Positions 36,097 to 49,159 of a stretch of DNA of 64,000 nucleotides are shown here, in pieces. Each line of letters starts with the position of its first letter. Positions within the stretch are counted from its first letter, which is position 1. The stretch is from Alisma plantago-aquatica. Lineage: Eukaryota > Streptophyta > Magnoliopsida > Alismatales > Alismataceae. The position numbers and the translations under genes are program-made. The stretch lies in assembly GCA_963693085.1 (NCBI GenBank), contig OY856411.1, positions 1,346,095,050-1,346,159,049 on the forward strand, read 5' to 3'. The notes beneath the pieces are model-generated. The model worked only from the letters and a program-made list of their open reading frames with translations, was not told the origin of the DNA and did no database searches.

Positions 36097-39000
36097 AGTT
36101 TCCAAAATAACTTTAAGATTATCAGTTTAAGTTTCCAACATTATATAAGAGATTATTTATATTACTATTCTTATCTTTATATTTTATGTACCTCATTTAA
36201 ATTTCTTTGTAACATAACTCACATATGTTTATTTTTATGTTTATATGTAAGTCGGTTGTATAATACCTTAGTATTATATCTAATAATTACTCATCCCAAA
36301 TTAAGATGGTCAGGGTTACTGACTTGAGTGTAAGATCAGATAAGTAGGTTCTCAAATCATGAGATGCAATTGATTAGCATTGATTTATTAATAATAATCA
36401 TAATAATGAAATGCACATGTATTCTTATATATTTATGATTATAGGATATCAACAAATTAAATCATAGTTCTGGTAAGACCAGAATAATTTTCTAGGGCTA
36501 CATATTTGTCTAATACATGGATTATTTACTACAATTTTCTATGGCTAAAGCATTAATTAGCTAATCACAATAGAGATATACAAATCAATGAAGTTCTATG
36601 AAAATCGGAGGAAAGGCATGCACCTTACAAGAATCAAGCAGGTGAAAAGACTAAAATATATGTGTGGGAAGGAAATAGACCAAATCATGAGTACGGACAA
36701 TACAGTAAGAGATTTTGGTTGTAGCTTGCTCTATCTTTTGCTTTGATCCTTAGGAAGGGTTAATATCATCCATTGTGATGCGTGAAGATTAGTGGGAAAC
36801 TAGAATGAGATATGACTCCCTTGTGTGATGGCATACTCATGGACCCCTTATACAGGGTCAACTGATGGTTGGAGGGATGAGGTCATATTGATGAAAATCT
36901 AACATGAACCAATGAGAATGAATGAAAGGAAGGAGAGGGATTTGGGCCTTCCTAGCATCTTGAATGCTTACTCAGATAAAATTGAAGACTGACCATGAAA
37001 AAAAGAATAAAATCATGAAATAGAGTAGCTATGCAACTCATATAATAGAGTGCATATAGGACAAAAAGACATCGGTGGTTGAGGATCCATTGACTTTAAA
37101 AAATCTTTTCAGTTCTGAAAGGCTAAGGAAGCACCGCCAACTTACCGCTTGCAACAAGCTTAAATGAGAGGCATTGGTGGTGTTTTGGGCATTTCACAAT
37201 TTGTCAATGTTAGAGTACAAGTGTGGGTTTAAAAATAGGAGGAAAAATCTCCTGAAGGTGATAATAAACATGATTCCAATGAAGAAGAGGAAACCTAACA
37301 TGAGAAAGTTGGAGGTTCTAGATAATAATGGATGGCTATAGTTTGCCCAGTTCAGCCCACACCCACCCAATGGTGCAAAAAAAACTCTGTAGAACAACAA
37401 TACAAAAAGTTGCTATTTTATCATCTACATTTGCTATTATCTTGTGCAATTTATTTGCATAATCAAATGAATTCCAAATAAATTTTAACAAATTTTTTAT
37501 GTTAAAATATAAAATGATATCATGGAATTCATTTTCCCATTAGTTAGGATAATTAATTTGATCAAATTTCTTAAATATTAAATAACAAATTATGTGAATA
37601 TATTTTAATCCTAAAAATGCATGTAGAAATACCTTTATAAGTTTAACATTAATAAAAATATCTTCGATGCATGCTTATTACCCTAAAATGACCTCTTAGC
37701 ATGTTATTACCATGAAGGATATTTTTAGGAAAATTATAACAAAGGTACCTAAGAATGAGGATGTTACAATTACCAATAATTGTTCTACATGATACCTTTA
37801 TGGAGTTTCTATTGATCCATCCATTGTATATGAAATTCATGATTCTTATACATCATGTATTTTGGGGTCATTTTTTAGAAACAATGCAGGCTATGGGCAT
37901 ATCTTGTCCTCAACCTGGACACTCTTAAACTTTTGATACTAATCAAGGTCGAGGCATATCAGGACAATTAACTTATTTTACATATTCATCAACAATGATC
38001 TATGATGTTACAACACCCATTTTATAACTTTTCAACTTGACATGCTTGCTTTATCCTTCAATCAAATATGAGCACACTTATGAGGTCACCCTCCATGACC
38101 TCATCATTATAGAAAACATTATTTTTCTACCAATATGATACAAAATGAATGTGGATGGGAGAGTGACTAGTAAACATCTCTTTTGACAATGTTAGACCTC
38201 CCTTTGATAATGTAGGTGTAGTCCTATTTTGACAACCCTTGAAAATGGATAAAATTCTCTAGGAAATCCCTATTCATTTCTTATCCACTTAATCCTCAAA
38301 CATATCTTAAGGATATGAGCATCAATGTCCCCTAACCCCAAACACAATTGTGTTGGAAGAGATATGTTCTTGTGACACATTGACCAATCCCAAATTCCAC
38401 AAAAACATGACACCCATGACTAGAAAGGCTCAAAATGCCCCATCCTAAGGTCTTGAGTACCAATATCCCTTGCTTCAATCAAAATTAGACAACAGAGGTA
38501 TCTTTCTTTTAATGAATTCCTAGACCTATACATAACGTGTGACTACATATGTATGATGTCAATGACTAGTGGGTCTCTTGATACCTGGTAAGTAAGAAAT
38601 TAAGGCTTTTGAAACCCAATGTTCATTAGCATGAATATCACGTATCCAAATAAACTGGACAAAGGACACACAAACTTTTGTGGATATTCCACAAATAAAT
38701 TTGTTTCCACAACAATGACTATACCTAAAAGTGATCTCGTATGTGTTAGTAGGCATGCCATCAAGTTCATGTGGGGCATGCCAAACCTAAAGGAGGGTGT
38801 TTATTTGGGTGGATGGTTAATTTATCTATAACAAATGTAATAGGTTGTACAAACCTTTAGTTTTTGTTATTAGTCAATGTTCTTGGTTGGATTTCCTTTT
38901 AAAATGTAGGTTTTGGAACTTCCGAAACCACTAAAATAAAATTTAGCAGCCCCATCAGCTCCAACCTATATAGATTGAAAGAAGCACATGTAACATTCCA

Positions 39001-40319
39001 CATTGAACTAAATAACACACCACTTTCAATCATTTATCAGCATCAAATTGCAATAAATACCACATGAAGTCCAAGAATTTATTTCATCTTAAAAGAAAGT
39101 CTATAATATTTTTATCATTTCACCCACATCACCTTGCACCAAAATGAATACCACAAGTTCACAACAACATAGCTTTTATAAACAAAACATTGACATGCTT
39201 TGATAAAGGTGTTACACCAACAAGTTTATATTATATATTGAAGTATAAACAAAACAATGTAAAAAATTCACTAAGGAATATACCTTGTTACGTATTTGTA
39301 CCTCTTTTCATTAAATACCAAGTTATACATGTATGATGAAAAGTTTGAAAAAAGTTTCTGAAAGATGATTTAATGCTTCATTAGAATATGGTAGATTGTC
39401 AAGAAACTGCAATATACACATGCCTTGTAGAAAACATAAACTATGTTTTTTCGGTGAGGTAGTAGATCAATGATCAAAGGGAGGGATCCCTAGAGTAGGG
39501 AATGAGTTTGAATTCCTAGTTGGGTGTCTTAGAAATTCTTGGCCCCGTCATGCATATTGAACCTTGTGCAAGCTTACCTTGTTCCCCCAAATGTGTGAGT
39601 AGTTGGGGGTTGCATTGTCAGGATAGATTCACTGAAGTGGATTCTCTTTGGGTATGCTTCCCATTACATAACAAAATACTTTTTTTAAGGAAAAAATAGA
39701 TGCATACTTATGGTTTTTGGTAACATGGTAGATATAGTTACATATCAACATCACTAAATGTTTGTTCCACACCTTAAAATTATTGTGTGTGTTTCCAACA
39801 ATCTTCATACCCACAACTAGTAGAGGTTCATTCTCTTTCAAGTCACCTTGATCATTGTGTTGGAATGAGAGTCACTTTGCAAATTGAAGCAGTCCCAACA
39901 TCCATTTGGTTTTGGGTACTTCTAGTAGCTCATGATCATCTTTTATCGCATACCTTGTTATCTTCTCATATTTGACGGGGAAGAAAAGCATCTATGTTGC
40001 TATTGTCTTCTTGCTTGTTGATTCTGTAATCAGAGTCAATATTGATAAATGAGGATCTCTCCTCTTTGAGGCCATGTGTAATGAATATGACATGTATAAT
40101 GACCAAAATAATAAAGAAAAAAAATTGGCATGTTGATGGGTTTTAGAATAACCTCTTCTTCTTTGGAGGAGTCAGAAAGAAGATTGCAGTTGAGAATTGC
40201 TAGAAGGTTCATCCTAAAAGAAATCTAAAAGCATCTGAGGAGTAGGTGGTCCTTAATTGTTTAGGAATTCTAGTATTCATTTTATCCTTTCCATTATGAG
40301 AACCAGTACATCGTTGGCC
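36097..40319. other. AT-rich DNA between the two chromovirus insertions, no gene found
   Basis: Longest open frames are about 70 codons without motifs. ATGTTACA at 37761-37768 and TGTTACAACACCC near 38013 look like LTR ends but have no partners or duplications. Probably decayed retrotransposon DNA. Confidence 0.5.
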
Positions 40320-40324
40320 TTCTT
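40320..40324. repeat. Target site duplication of the complete element, left (TTCTT)
   Basis: TTCTT here and at 53222-53226 flank the element exactly. Confidence 0.95.
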
Positions 40325-40636
40325 TGTAAGGACCCTGACCTGCGTTTAGGGTTTACCCTGTTTGTTTTGCTTGATCTTGATGCTTTGGTGTTTGCTAATC
40401 ACCTTTGAGTGGTGATTAGGGTTTTGTTGTGCTTTGTTGAGAGTGTGAGGGGCTACTTGCAAATAACCCAAGTTTAGGGTTTTGTGGGCAAGTTTGCCAT
40501 CTTGTGAGATGTTTTTTCCTCTTTGCTTCCTCTAGGGTTGAGAGGAAGGCTTGGGCTTGTTGTTTGAGTCCTTTGGGCCTGAGTTGAGCTTGTTTGGGCC
40601 TTGGAGTTCCTTGTTTGGGCTTGCTTGAGCCTTGTG

Positions 40637-41960
40637 TCGCCCAGGGCAGGTGGTGTGTCGCCCAGTTGCTTGGTGTGTCGCCCAGTGGAGCTGCTAGTGG
40701 TGTCGCCCATGTTGCTTGGTCCAGCTTTGACCATGTTTGGTGGACACTTGGTTTGCATCTTGGACAAGTGTCTCTTGGCTTTCTAGTGTGTTGGCTTGAA
40801 CCCTAGGACAAGTGTCCCTTGGGTGGGCGACACATAGCATGGTTGTACCTTGTTTTCTCCTCCCTTTCCTCCTATATAGGTAGCTCTTCTCCTTGCCTTA
40901 GTCTCCTTTGGTCCTTTGGTCTCCCCTCCACCCTTAGTGTACGATACCCCTCTCCATCTTGCTTGTGTTGGCCGATACACTTCCTTGGAGCTGAAGTGGT
41001 GGCCGATACACCTTCCTGGAGCAGCCTGGTGGACGATATCTTTGGACCTTGGAGTGCTTTGGAGCTTTGGTGGCCGACAACCTTGGAGCTCAAAGTGCAT
41101 CTTCTTCCTAGGAGCTTAAGGCGGGTTGCATAGCTTCTAACACTAACTCCTTTACTTCTTGCTTGATCTTATGCATGTAGTAGTTTAGCTTAGCTCCTTA
41201 CTTTTGTACTTTGCTAAGTGTGCCTTAGTGGCCGATATCCCCCCTTAGGGTTGTAGGGTCCCTTTGTGTACCTTGCTTTCTAGGGTTTGGGGCTTCCTTG
41301 AGTTGGAGGTTGAAGGTGACCTAGGGTTGGGCGATATCCCTTCCGTGTGGGTGTGTTGGGCGACACACCTGCCCTTAAGTTGAACGATATGATGCTTTAG
41401 GGTTGGAGTTCCTTGAGTTGGAGGTCGATAGGTTGACCTAGCTTGAGTGTTGGCTGACATGGTGACCATGTTGGGCGACATGGTGCTCTCTTTGGTGGCC
41501 GACATGGCACCTTGATGGGCGATGGAGTGAGCTAAGGTCTGGTTGGCCGATATGATGGGAGACATAGTGATGTCCCTTGTGTTTTGGTTAATGCTCTTGG
41601 TGTTGGGCAACACCCTTGCCCTCATGTTGCACGACATAGTAGGGTTCTTTGTTGGACGATAGGCTGATGTGCCTTATGGCCGATAGGGTCGGTAGCATGT
41701 TGGACGATACCCTTGCCCATGATGGGCGATAGAGTGAGCTTAGTGTGTTGGCCGATAAGCTTGGTGGGCGTCATGCCTTGTGCCCATGCTGGCCGATATG
41801 GTTTATGGCATGTTAGACGATAGGCTTTGTGCCCTAATGGCCGATACCATGATGGCCGATACCATGGTGGCCGCTACCATGTTGGGCGACATGCCTTGGG
41901 CCATGATGGCCGATAGGGTTAGTGTGGTGGCCGATACCCATGTTGGGTGATATGCTATAG
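40637..41960 (+). repeat. Periodic GG[CG]CGA[TC]A array in the 5' LTR
   Basis: At least 35 copies of an octamer near GGCCGATA or GGGCGACA, spaced 15-60 bp and often preceded by TGTTG/TGGTG and followed by a CATG or CCATGG. The dense part is 41220-41960, with about 27 copies. Each copy carries at least one CG. Open frames across it are long only because the repeat lacks stops. Confidence 0.8.
40871..40880 (+). promoter_or_regulatory. Candidate TATA box of the 5' LTR
   Basis: CCTATATAGG upstream of a pyrimidine-rich TAGCTCTTCTCCTTG stretch. The homologous site in the solo LTR reads CTATATAAG. If correct, transcription starts about 30 bp downstream, leaving a very long R-U5. Confidence 0.4.
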
Positions 41961-43813
41961 ATGAGGGTTGTGAGGCTATAGTGAGGGTACGAGTTTCTTT
42001 GGTGACGGTCCCTTATGTGATAGAAGTGGATGTTTATCCATTAACTAATAAAACGATGGTGGTGTTTGTGATACCATCAATATATATATGTTGCCTTGCA
42101 AATAATAAGGATGCTAATGATAGTTATGTATCTAATGATAGCCCTCATGTAATAGATGCATAATGTGACCTGTTATGCTTAATTGTTAATGATAATGAGA
42201 ATGATGATAACTACTCTAGTAGTTTGTTTAATTACCATAATGATTGGTAATAATGATGCTAAGTGACAGTTATGTTAAAGGTTGCCTCATGATACATATG
42301 ACAATAGTTGATGGCATAATAATGACCTTGTTAATAATAGTGTTGATTCTGTATACTCAATTTGTTTCCTATATACCTTGATTGCTTGTGTGATCCTAAG
42401 ATTGAGGGTAAGCATCAGTATGGTTTGTTAATGATGTACTTAACATACTTGGTTACCAAATAAGTGTCATATTGATAAGTAGATTATCTCGAATGATATT
42501 TCATGATAAGTGAGCATATTCCTTATGTTGAATCTATGATTATTGTGTACCCTAACCATGCAGGTGATGGCTTAGCCATGAAAGGGCTATGTGACATATG
42601 TAATGGGTAACAGTATTTTGATAATTGCTCTATAAGATTATGTAGGTGATGTGTTAGTCCCATGATGATGATGTGGGCCTTAAGAGGCAATGACAGTACA
42701 TGATGAAGGATTGAGATCCTGTGGTATGTGATGATCCTTGAGATGGATCTGGATGGTTGGCAAGAGGCCAAGTGGTAACATGTGATGTTGGATCCTTGAG
42801 ATGGATCAGGTTGATGTGATCAGATCCTAATATATGTTCTTTACTTTCCGTTATATCTTGCATGTTATATAACTTGGTTGAATCTTGCAATCCATCTAAA
42901 AGATACTAATTAATCACAGTGAAACATATCATGTAGTTTGCCCTGGCCATAGATCCATCATCGTCAGGACTTGGTGATGGTGAAACGGGTTTTCCTACGG
43001 GTTAACCTGGAAGCGCATATTGTTGAATATGTGTAGGTTGCTCCTAGCCTGAAAATGAGGAGGTAAGAGTGTAACTTCGGTTGCAGACTCAGATATGTGT
43101 GTAGAGCATGGTGAACAGGCCCATGGCTCAGGATATGTGATGTATGGAGCATGAATGCGTTCATGGCTCAGAGCACGGTGATCAGGCCTGTGGCTCAGTT
43201 TTACTAGCGCCGTGACCTGTACCAAGGCGGGCTAGAGAATGGGTAGCCTATGTAGCTAACCCTATGGCTTAGACCACTTCAGCATGCGACTGCGGTTCTG
43301 CTTGTGTTGTACTCATGTACTGACCATGAGGTGAGAGGTCGTGGAGTCCGGCTCTTCCATTGACCTTGTATGGCACCGGCTTGGGTTTCGTAACCGAAGG
43401 TTGGATTTGAACGGTACGGTTCAAATCCTCAGGGCATAATAAAATGTAATCCAGCCGTTTAGTATTTACTGATCAAATAGAATACGAAACATTGGTTGAG
43501 GCCTTGTTTGTGTAATATTCCGTTATACCTTGCAGGTTATGTGGTAATCTACCTTATCTTGATAATCAGGTTATGTGACATTATATTTTGTTCTAATAAT
43601 CCTGTTACATGTTGATATATCTCATCTTGATAGTCATATTCCTTTGAAAGACACCTGGTTTTACGCTTTAGTACAGCTGGTATGCTTGCCGGTGAGAATG
43701 ATCTTGCTATATATATATAACTGCTTCTGATATATCTACTCATGTTATACTGCTGCTATAGTTTATCTTGCTGAGGTTCTATAGTTGCGGTGGGGAGCTA
43801 TGTTTCCCGCTGG

Positions 43814-43831
43814 GACAATTGTTCAATTGTC
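43814..43831. repeat. Small LTR hairpin GACAATTG-TT-CAATTGTC
   Basis: Eight-base perfect arms around TT, conserved in all three LTR copies (about 32564-32581 and 52690-52707 for the others). It lies just before TTTTCACCCTTTTTAGGTGG, which looks like a splice acceptor, so it may be part of the leader RNA. Confidence 0.55.
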
Positions 43832-44342
43832 TCACCCCGCTGGTTTTCACCCTTTTTAGGTGGTCGAGGTAGATATGGTCGTGGTCGTGGTTGTGGTGTT
43901 GCGGACGAGCAGCTTTAGCAGCAGTAGAAGGCAAGCGATGGACATGTTGCTGTTTTGGATGTTTTGTAGTAGAGTCTAGAGTCATCCCTGTACTCACAGG
44001 TCCTTGGCAGTGTTTTGACGATGTTTCACAAAGATCATTCGATGATGTCGGTATATCCTGCTGTTGGCCGGATGTGGGCCTTTATGTATATATGAACAGG
44101 TGGTGAACTCATGTGATGGATGGACAGCTGATCCTGAGCTGTGGACACGTGTCAGATCTTGTGTTTGTACATGTTTCTGTGCAGGATGAGGACTGGAAAG
44201 TAATAGTTTCACAGTTATCAGTTTTCCGCAATCGGTTTTAATTAACCCGTGTTTTTGATAATCTGTGGTTATGGTGTTTTCCGCACGTTTTCGCGTAACA
44301 CCTCATTATCTGTGTGATAATGGGATGTGTTGCCACAAGTTT

Positions 44343-44355
44343 TGGTATCAGAGCC
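44343..44355 (+). other. Primer binding site, initiator-Met tRNA
   Basis: TGGTATCAGAGCC, complementary to the 3' end of plant initiator methionine tRNA, five bases after the LTR end. Confidence 0.95.
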
Positions 44356-44464
44356 TTAGGTTCGTTGAGTCTACATGGATCTAGGACTAGGTTGAGTCTG
44401 TTCTTATGAGTTTTCCAGGATATCTTACCAAAAACCTTCTGCCCTCAGCAGAAGAAAAGCCAAG

Positions 44465-47400
44465 ATGTCTGGAAACCATGAAGAACATGCTCCTGAGCAT
44501 AGTGATGCTGCATCGGTTGATGGAGCAGATGGACGGGCACATGAAGATCGGGTGCCTGAGGTCCCCCAACCCGACCTAGCCATACTTGAACACCCTGCCT
44601 ACCAACAGCTTATGGGGTAGTTAATGGCTATGATGAATCTCATGGTTGAGCGATTACCAGTGCCTCCTCTGTGAGCACAGGTTCCCCATGGAGAAGCATC
44701 GGGTATTGGGAAGACCTTTGAGCGGCTTTGCCGAGTCAGAGCTTCGGATTATGCCGGAACGGCTGATCCAGCGGATGCAGATCTGTGGCTGACGAGTCTT
44801 GAAAAGGCTTTCCGAATCCTTGACATCCCCGAAGCAGACAAAGTAAAGCATGCAGTCTACCTTTTGAAGGGTAGTGCTGGTCACTGGTGGACCATCGAGG
44901 AAGAGAAGCGGCCTGGTGAGGTGATCTGTTGGGAAGTGTTTCGGCGCGAGTTCGTCACCAGATACTTTCCGAAGACGTACCTGGATGAGAAGATCAGCCA
45001 GTTTGAGAAGTTGCGGCAAGGAACGATGAACATCACCGAGTATGAAGCTAAGTTTATGGATCTGTTGAGATTCTGTCATCACATGGCGGCGACAGATGAT
45101 GAACGGATCAGACGTTTCGAGAAGGGTTTGAGTGTTGAGTTGACAACCCCTATGTCTGTGCTGGAAAACCGAGAGCGGTTTGCTACGTTTGTGGAATCAG
45201 TTCGACGGATCGAGAGGACAGTAAGGGAGAAAAGAGAGTCAGTGTCTCTTAAAAGACCTGCTCAGTTTCAAGGACGAAGGTTTGGCGGCTTCAAGAAGCC
45301 CAAGTTTTCAGCACCGTCAGTGATGAGAAGTTCTGGTGTACCATCTCAGTGGTCTCCGAGTAAGGGAAAAGGTTATGTTTCTTCACCATCTAAGGCGCAC
45401 AGTTCAGCTTCGGTGGCAGTGACAGGGCCATCTAGGCCACGAGTTGACAATAGAGCATGTCATCTTTGTGGACAAGTCGGGCATTGGAAGTTCAATTGCC
45501 CGAATAGAGATGTTGAAGTGACACAGCAACCGAGGCAGAGTTTCCAGAAGTCTGAGAGACCACAGCCCAGTGGTAGCAGAGGACGAGGACGCGGTCAAGC
45601 ATCTCAAGCTGGATCGTCTGCTCAAGGGAGCAGAGGTCGTGGACAGCAAGCAACGGCTCGATTCTATGCCATGAATCGGCCGGAGGTGATAGTCAACCCG
45701 CGAGGGGTGACAGGTCAGATGGAGTTATTTCATTCTGATATGTCTTCTTCTTGCTTTATATCTGTTCTGGTTGACCCGGGTGCTACACACTCTTTTATCG
45801 CCTATAGTATGCTTGAAAACTGTCATCTACTTGTTAGTTGTAAGAAGGATAGCTTGTTGTTAGAAACCCCTCTTGATAGTTCCTCTTTGCTTCGAGAAGA
45901 GTGTCCATCTTGTGTTTTGTCTTTTTCGGGACACAGCATTCAGGCGGATCTTATACCGCTTGATATGCATGGTTTTGATGTTATCCTTGGGATGGATACC
46001 TTAGAGAAGTATAAGGTTGTCTTGGACTGTGGTTCCAAGCAAGCGGTGTTTGATGTTGCTGGAGAGAAGTGGATCTTCCAGGGAGATAGGAAGATTCTTC
46101 CGACGTGTCTGGTGTCAGCTATGGTGGCAGATAGGTTGTTGCGACAAGGATGTGAGGCGTTCTTAGCTCACGTTGTGGATACCTTTGTGGATACCAAGGC
46201 GAAAGGCCTTAACCTTGAAGAAGTGTCAGTGGTCCGAGAGTTTGCAGATGTGTTTCCCGAGGAGTTTCTTGGTGTTCCTCCACCCCGAGAGATCGATTTT
46301 GAGATCAATCTGGTTCCGAGAATGCAGCCGATTGCACAGATACCTTATAGGATGGCTCCAGCAGAAATGGTAGAGTTGAAGAAGCAGTTACAAGAGTTGT
46401 TGGAGAAAGGTTTCATCAGACCGAGCACGTCACCTTGGGGTGCTCCTGTGTTGTTCGTTAAGAAGAAGGATGGTTCGATGCGGTTGTGTATAGACTACCG
46501 ACAGTTGAACAAGGTCACAATCAAGAATAAGTACCCGTTGCCGAGGATAGATGACATGTTCGATCAGTTGCATTGTGCTACAGTGTTTTCGAAGATCGAT
46601 CTACGGTCTGGATATCATCAGTTGAGGATAAAGGCGGACGACATACCAAAGTCAGCCTTTAGGAAGAGGTATGGTCATTTTGAGTTTGTGGTTATGTCGT
46701 TTGGATTAACCAATGCACCTGTTGCTTTCATGGACCTGATGAACAGAGTGTTTCGTCCGTTCTTAGATCAGTTTGTTGTAGTTTTTATAGACGACATCTT
46801 GATCTATAGTCGGAACCGGCTAGAGCATGAGCAACATCTTCGTCAAGCGTTGATTCTCCTTCGTCAACATCAGTTGTATGCTAAGTTTAGTAAGTGTGAG
46901 TTATGGTTAGATGAAGTGACTTTCTTAGGTCATGTGATATCTGCTGAAGGAGTCAAAGTAGATCCGAAGAAAGTGGAATCCGTTGCGGATTGGGAACCAC
47001 CGAAGACGCCGACGGAAGTTTGTAGTTTCCTTGGTCTAGCAGGATACTACCGGAGGTTTATCAAGGACTTCAGTTTGATAGCTCTACCGATGACGAAGTT
47101 GACCAGGAAGGATGTACCTTTTGTTTGGAATGATCGATGTCAGCAAGCTTTCCAAAGTTTGAAGGAAAAGCTAACTAGTGCTCCAGTGTTGATCTTGCCA
47201 GAATCTGGAAAAGGCTATGTTGTTTTCTGTGATGCGTCCAAGAAAGGTTTGGGTTGTGTGCTGATGCAGGAAGATCATGTGGTTTCTTTTGCTTCGCGAC
47301 AGCTTAAGAAACACGAGGAGAACTATCCGACCCATGACTTGGAGCTGGCAGCAGTGGTTCATGCGTTAACGATTTGGAGACACTATCTTTATGGGGAAGT

Positions 47401-49159
47401 GTGTCAGATCTTTACAGATCACAAGAATCTGAAGTACATCTTCTCACAGCAAGAGTTGAACATGCGACAGCGTCGGTGGATGGAGTTGATCAATGATTAT
47501 GATTGCACTATCGAGTATCATCCTGGTAAGGCAAATGTGGTAGCTGACGCGCTTAGCAGAAAATCTTCTACTCCCAAGAAGGCACAGATGAGTTCTTTGG
47601 TATGCCATAGGCGGGACATGTTAGTCTCCTTACGGTAGATGAACGTACAGATGGAGGTTTCCTCGTTAGCTGGACTTTTAGCACATATGTAAATCAAGCC
47701 CACGTTGAGACAGCAGATCAAGGATGCACAGCAAACAGATGGTACAGTACAGTTAATCAGATCAGAGTTTGGCAGAGAAAAGCGTAATGGGTTCCATGAG
47801 TCTGAGGATGGAGTGGTTTGCTATCATAATAGGATGGTGGTTCCAGATGCTGATAATCTGAGGAAGTTGGTGCTCGAGGAAGCACACACGTCGATGTATG
47901 CTATGCATCCAGGTGTCACCAAGATGTACCATAGTCTAAAGGACTTGTACTGGTGGCCCGGCCTGAAGAAAGATGTAGCTGAGTTTGTGGCAAGGTGTGC
48001 GGTGTGTCAGCAAGTAAAGGCTGAGCATCAAAAGCCGGCAGGTACGTTGCAACCTTTGCCTATACCGTAGTGGAAATGGGATCATATAACCATGGATTTC
48101 GTAGTTGGTCTACCCAGGACAACTAGGAATCATGATTCCATTTGGGTGATAGTGGACAGATTGACGAAGTCTGCCCATTTCATACCTGTGAAGACCACGT
48201 ATACAGCTGAAAAGCTCGCTCGAGTATATGTGGATGAGATAGTTCGTTTGCATGGTGTTCCAACAACGATAGTTTCTGATAGAGGTCCTCAGTTTACAAG
48301 TCGTTTTTGGGAACAGTTGCACAGGGAGATGGGAACGCAGTTGAAGTTCAGTACCACTTTCCACCCGCAGACAGATGGACAGTCTGAGAGGACTATTCAG
48401 ACTTTGGAGGATCTTCTTCGTGCTTGTGTTTTGCAGTTCCTAGGCAGTTGGGACGTACATCTCAGTTTGATAGAGTTTGCCTACAACAATAGCTATCAAC
48501 GGAGCATTGACATGGCTCCCTATGAGGCTTTGTATGGGAGGAAGTGCAGATCTCCTTTGTGTTGGTATGAATCAGGTGAATATCAGCTTTTGGGTCCTGA
48601 GTTAGTACAGCAAACGACAGAAAAGATCAAGGTGATACAACAACAGTTGAAAGCAGCACAAGACAGGCAGAAGTCGTATGCAGACAATCGCCGACGACCT
48701 TTGGAGTTCCAGGTGGGAGAAAAGGTGTATCTTAAAGTCTCTCCGTGGAAAGGTGTGCTGAGGTTTGGACGGAAAGGTAAGTTAGCTCCCAGATATATGG
48801 GGCCTTACTCAGTCATAGCACGTGTTGGCAAGGTGGCTTATGAGTTAGAGTTGCCTCCAGAGTTGCACAGGTTACATCCAGTGTTCCATGTCAGTATGCT
48901 GAAGAAAAGTCATCCGGATACAGGAACAGTGATACAGCCAGTTGAGGTTGAGCTTGACAAAGATATGACTTATGAAGAGGGTCCTATGATGATCCTTGAC
49001 AGAAGAGTCAAGATGTTGAAGAGAAAGGATCTGGTTCTTGTGAAGGTCCTTTGGCATCACCGTGGCATTGAGGAAGCCACGTGGGAGCTTGAGGAAGAGA
49101 TGAGGAGGAAGTATCCCTCGCTTTTCTCTTCAGATTTCGGGGACGAAATCCTTTTGTAG
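44465..49159 (+). pseudogene. Gag-pol polyprotein of a Tekay/Del chromovirus, five in-frame stops
   Basis: One frame of 1,564 codons, from the first ATG after the primer site (MSGNHEEHAPEH) to the stop just before the 3' LTR; no frameshift. Gag lies at about residues 70-300 ([24 protein letters not shown]); CCHC knuckle C332/C335/H340/C345; protease D437 in VDPGATHSF; reverse transcriptase about 590-840 with YRQLN at 678 and IDD (D776, D777); RNase H about 918-1035 (D923 in [22 protein letters not shown]); integrase zinc finger H1141/H1148/C1178/C1181 and catalytic D1211, D1272, E1308 (D-35-E); chromodomain near 1515-1560 with EATWE at 1537. Stops fall at codons 52 (TAG), 70 (TGA), 1058 (TAG), 1076 (TAA) and 1202 (TAG). 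All catalytic residues I can identify are intact. Each stop could come from a C-to-T change of CAG, CGA or CAA. Confidence 0.95.

Larger units (their letters stand above)
40325..44337 (+). repeat. 5' LTR of the chromovirus (4,013 bp)
   Basis: Starts TGTAAGGACCC and ends GTGTTGCCACA. It contains telobox-like TTTAGGGTT motifs in the first 160 bp, a TATA-like site at 40871, the GGCCGATA-type array and a hairpin near 43816. Compared with the 3' LTR it has a shorter AT run and lacks about 14 bp near 44171. Confidence 0.95.

Noticed and set aside
36208..37768. Possible solo LTR from TGTAACATAAC to GATGTTACA
   Set aside because: Flanking pentamers do not match and the supposed ends do not resemble a common LTR family. 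Chance TG...CA ends are frequent in AT-rich DNA.
43861..43915. Gly-Arg-rich stretch (GRGRYGRGRG) as an RGG-box protein
   Set aside because: Part of the LTR, with a stop shortly after and length changes between LTR copies. No surrounding domain.
44343..44355. tRNA-like sequence TGGTATCAGAGCC (also at 63327)
   Set aside because: It is a primer binding site complementary to a tRNA 3' end, not a tRNA gene. No cloverleaf surrounds it.
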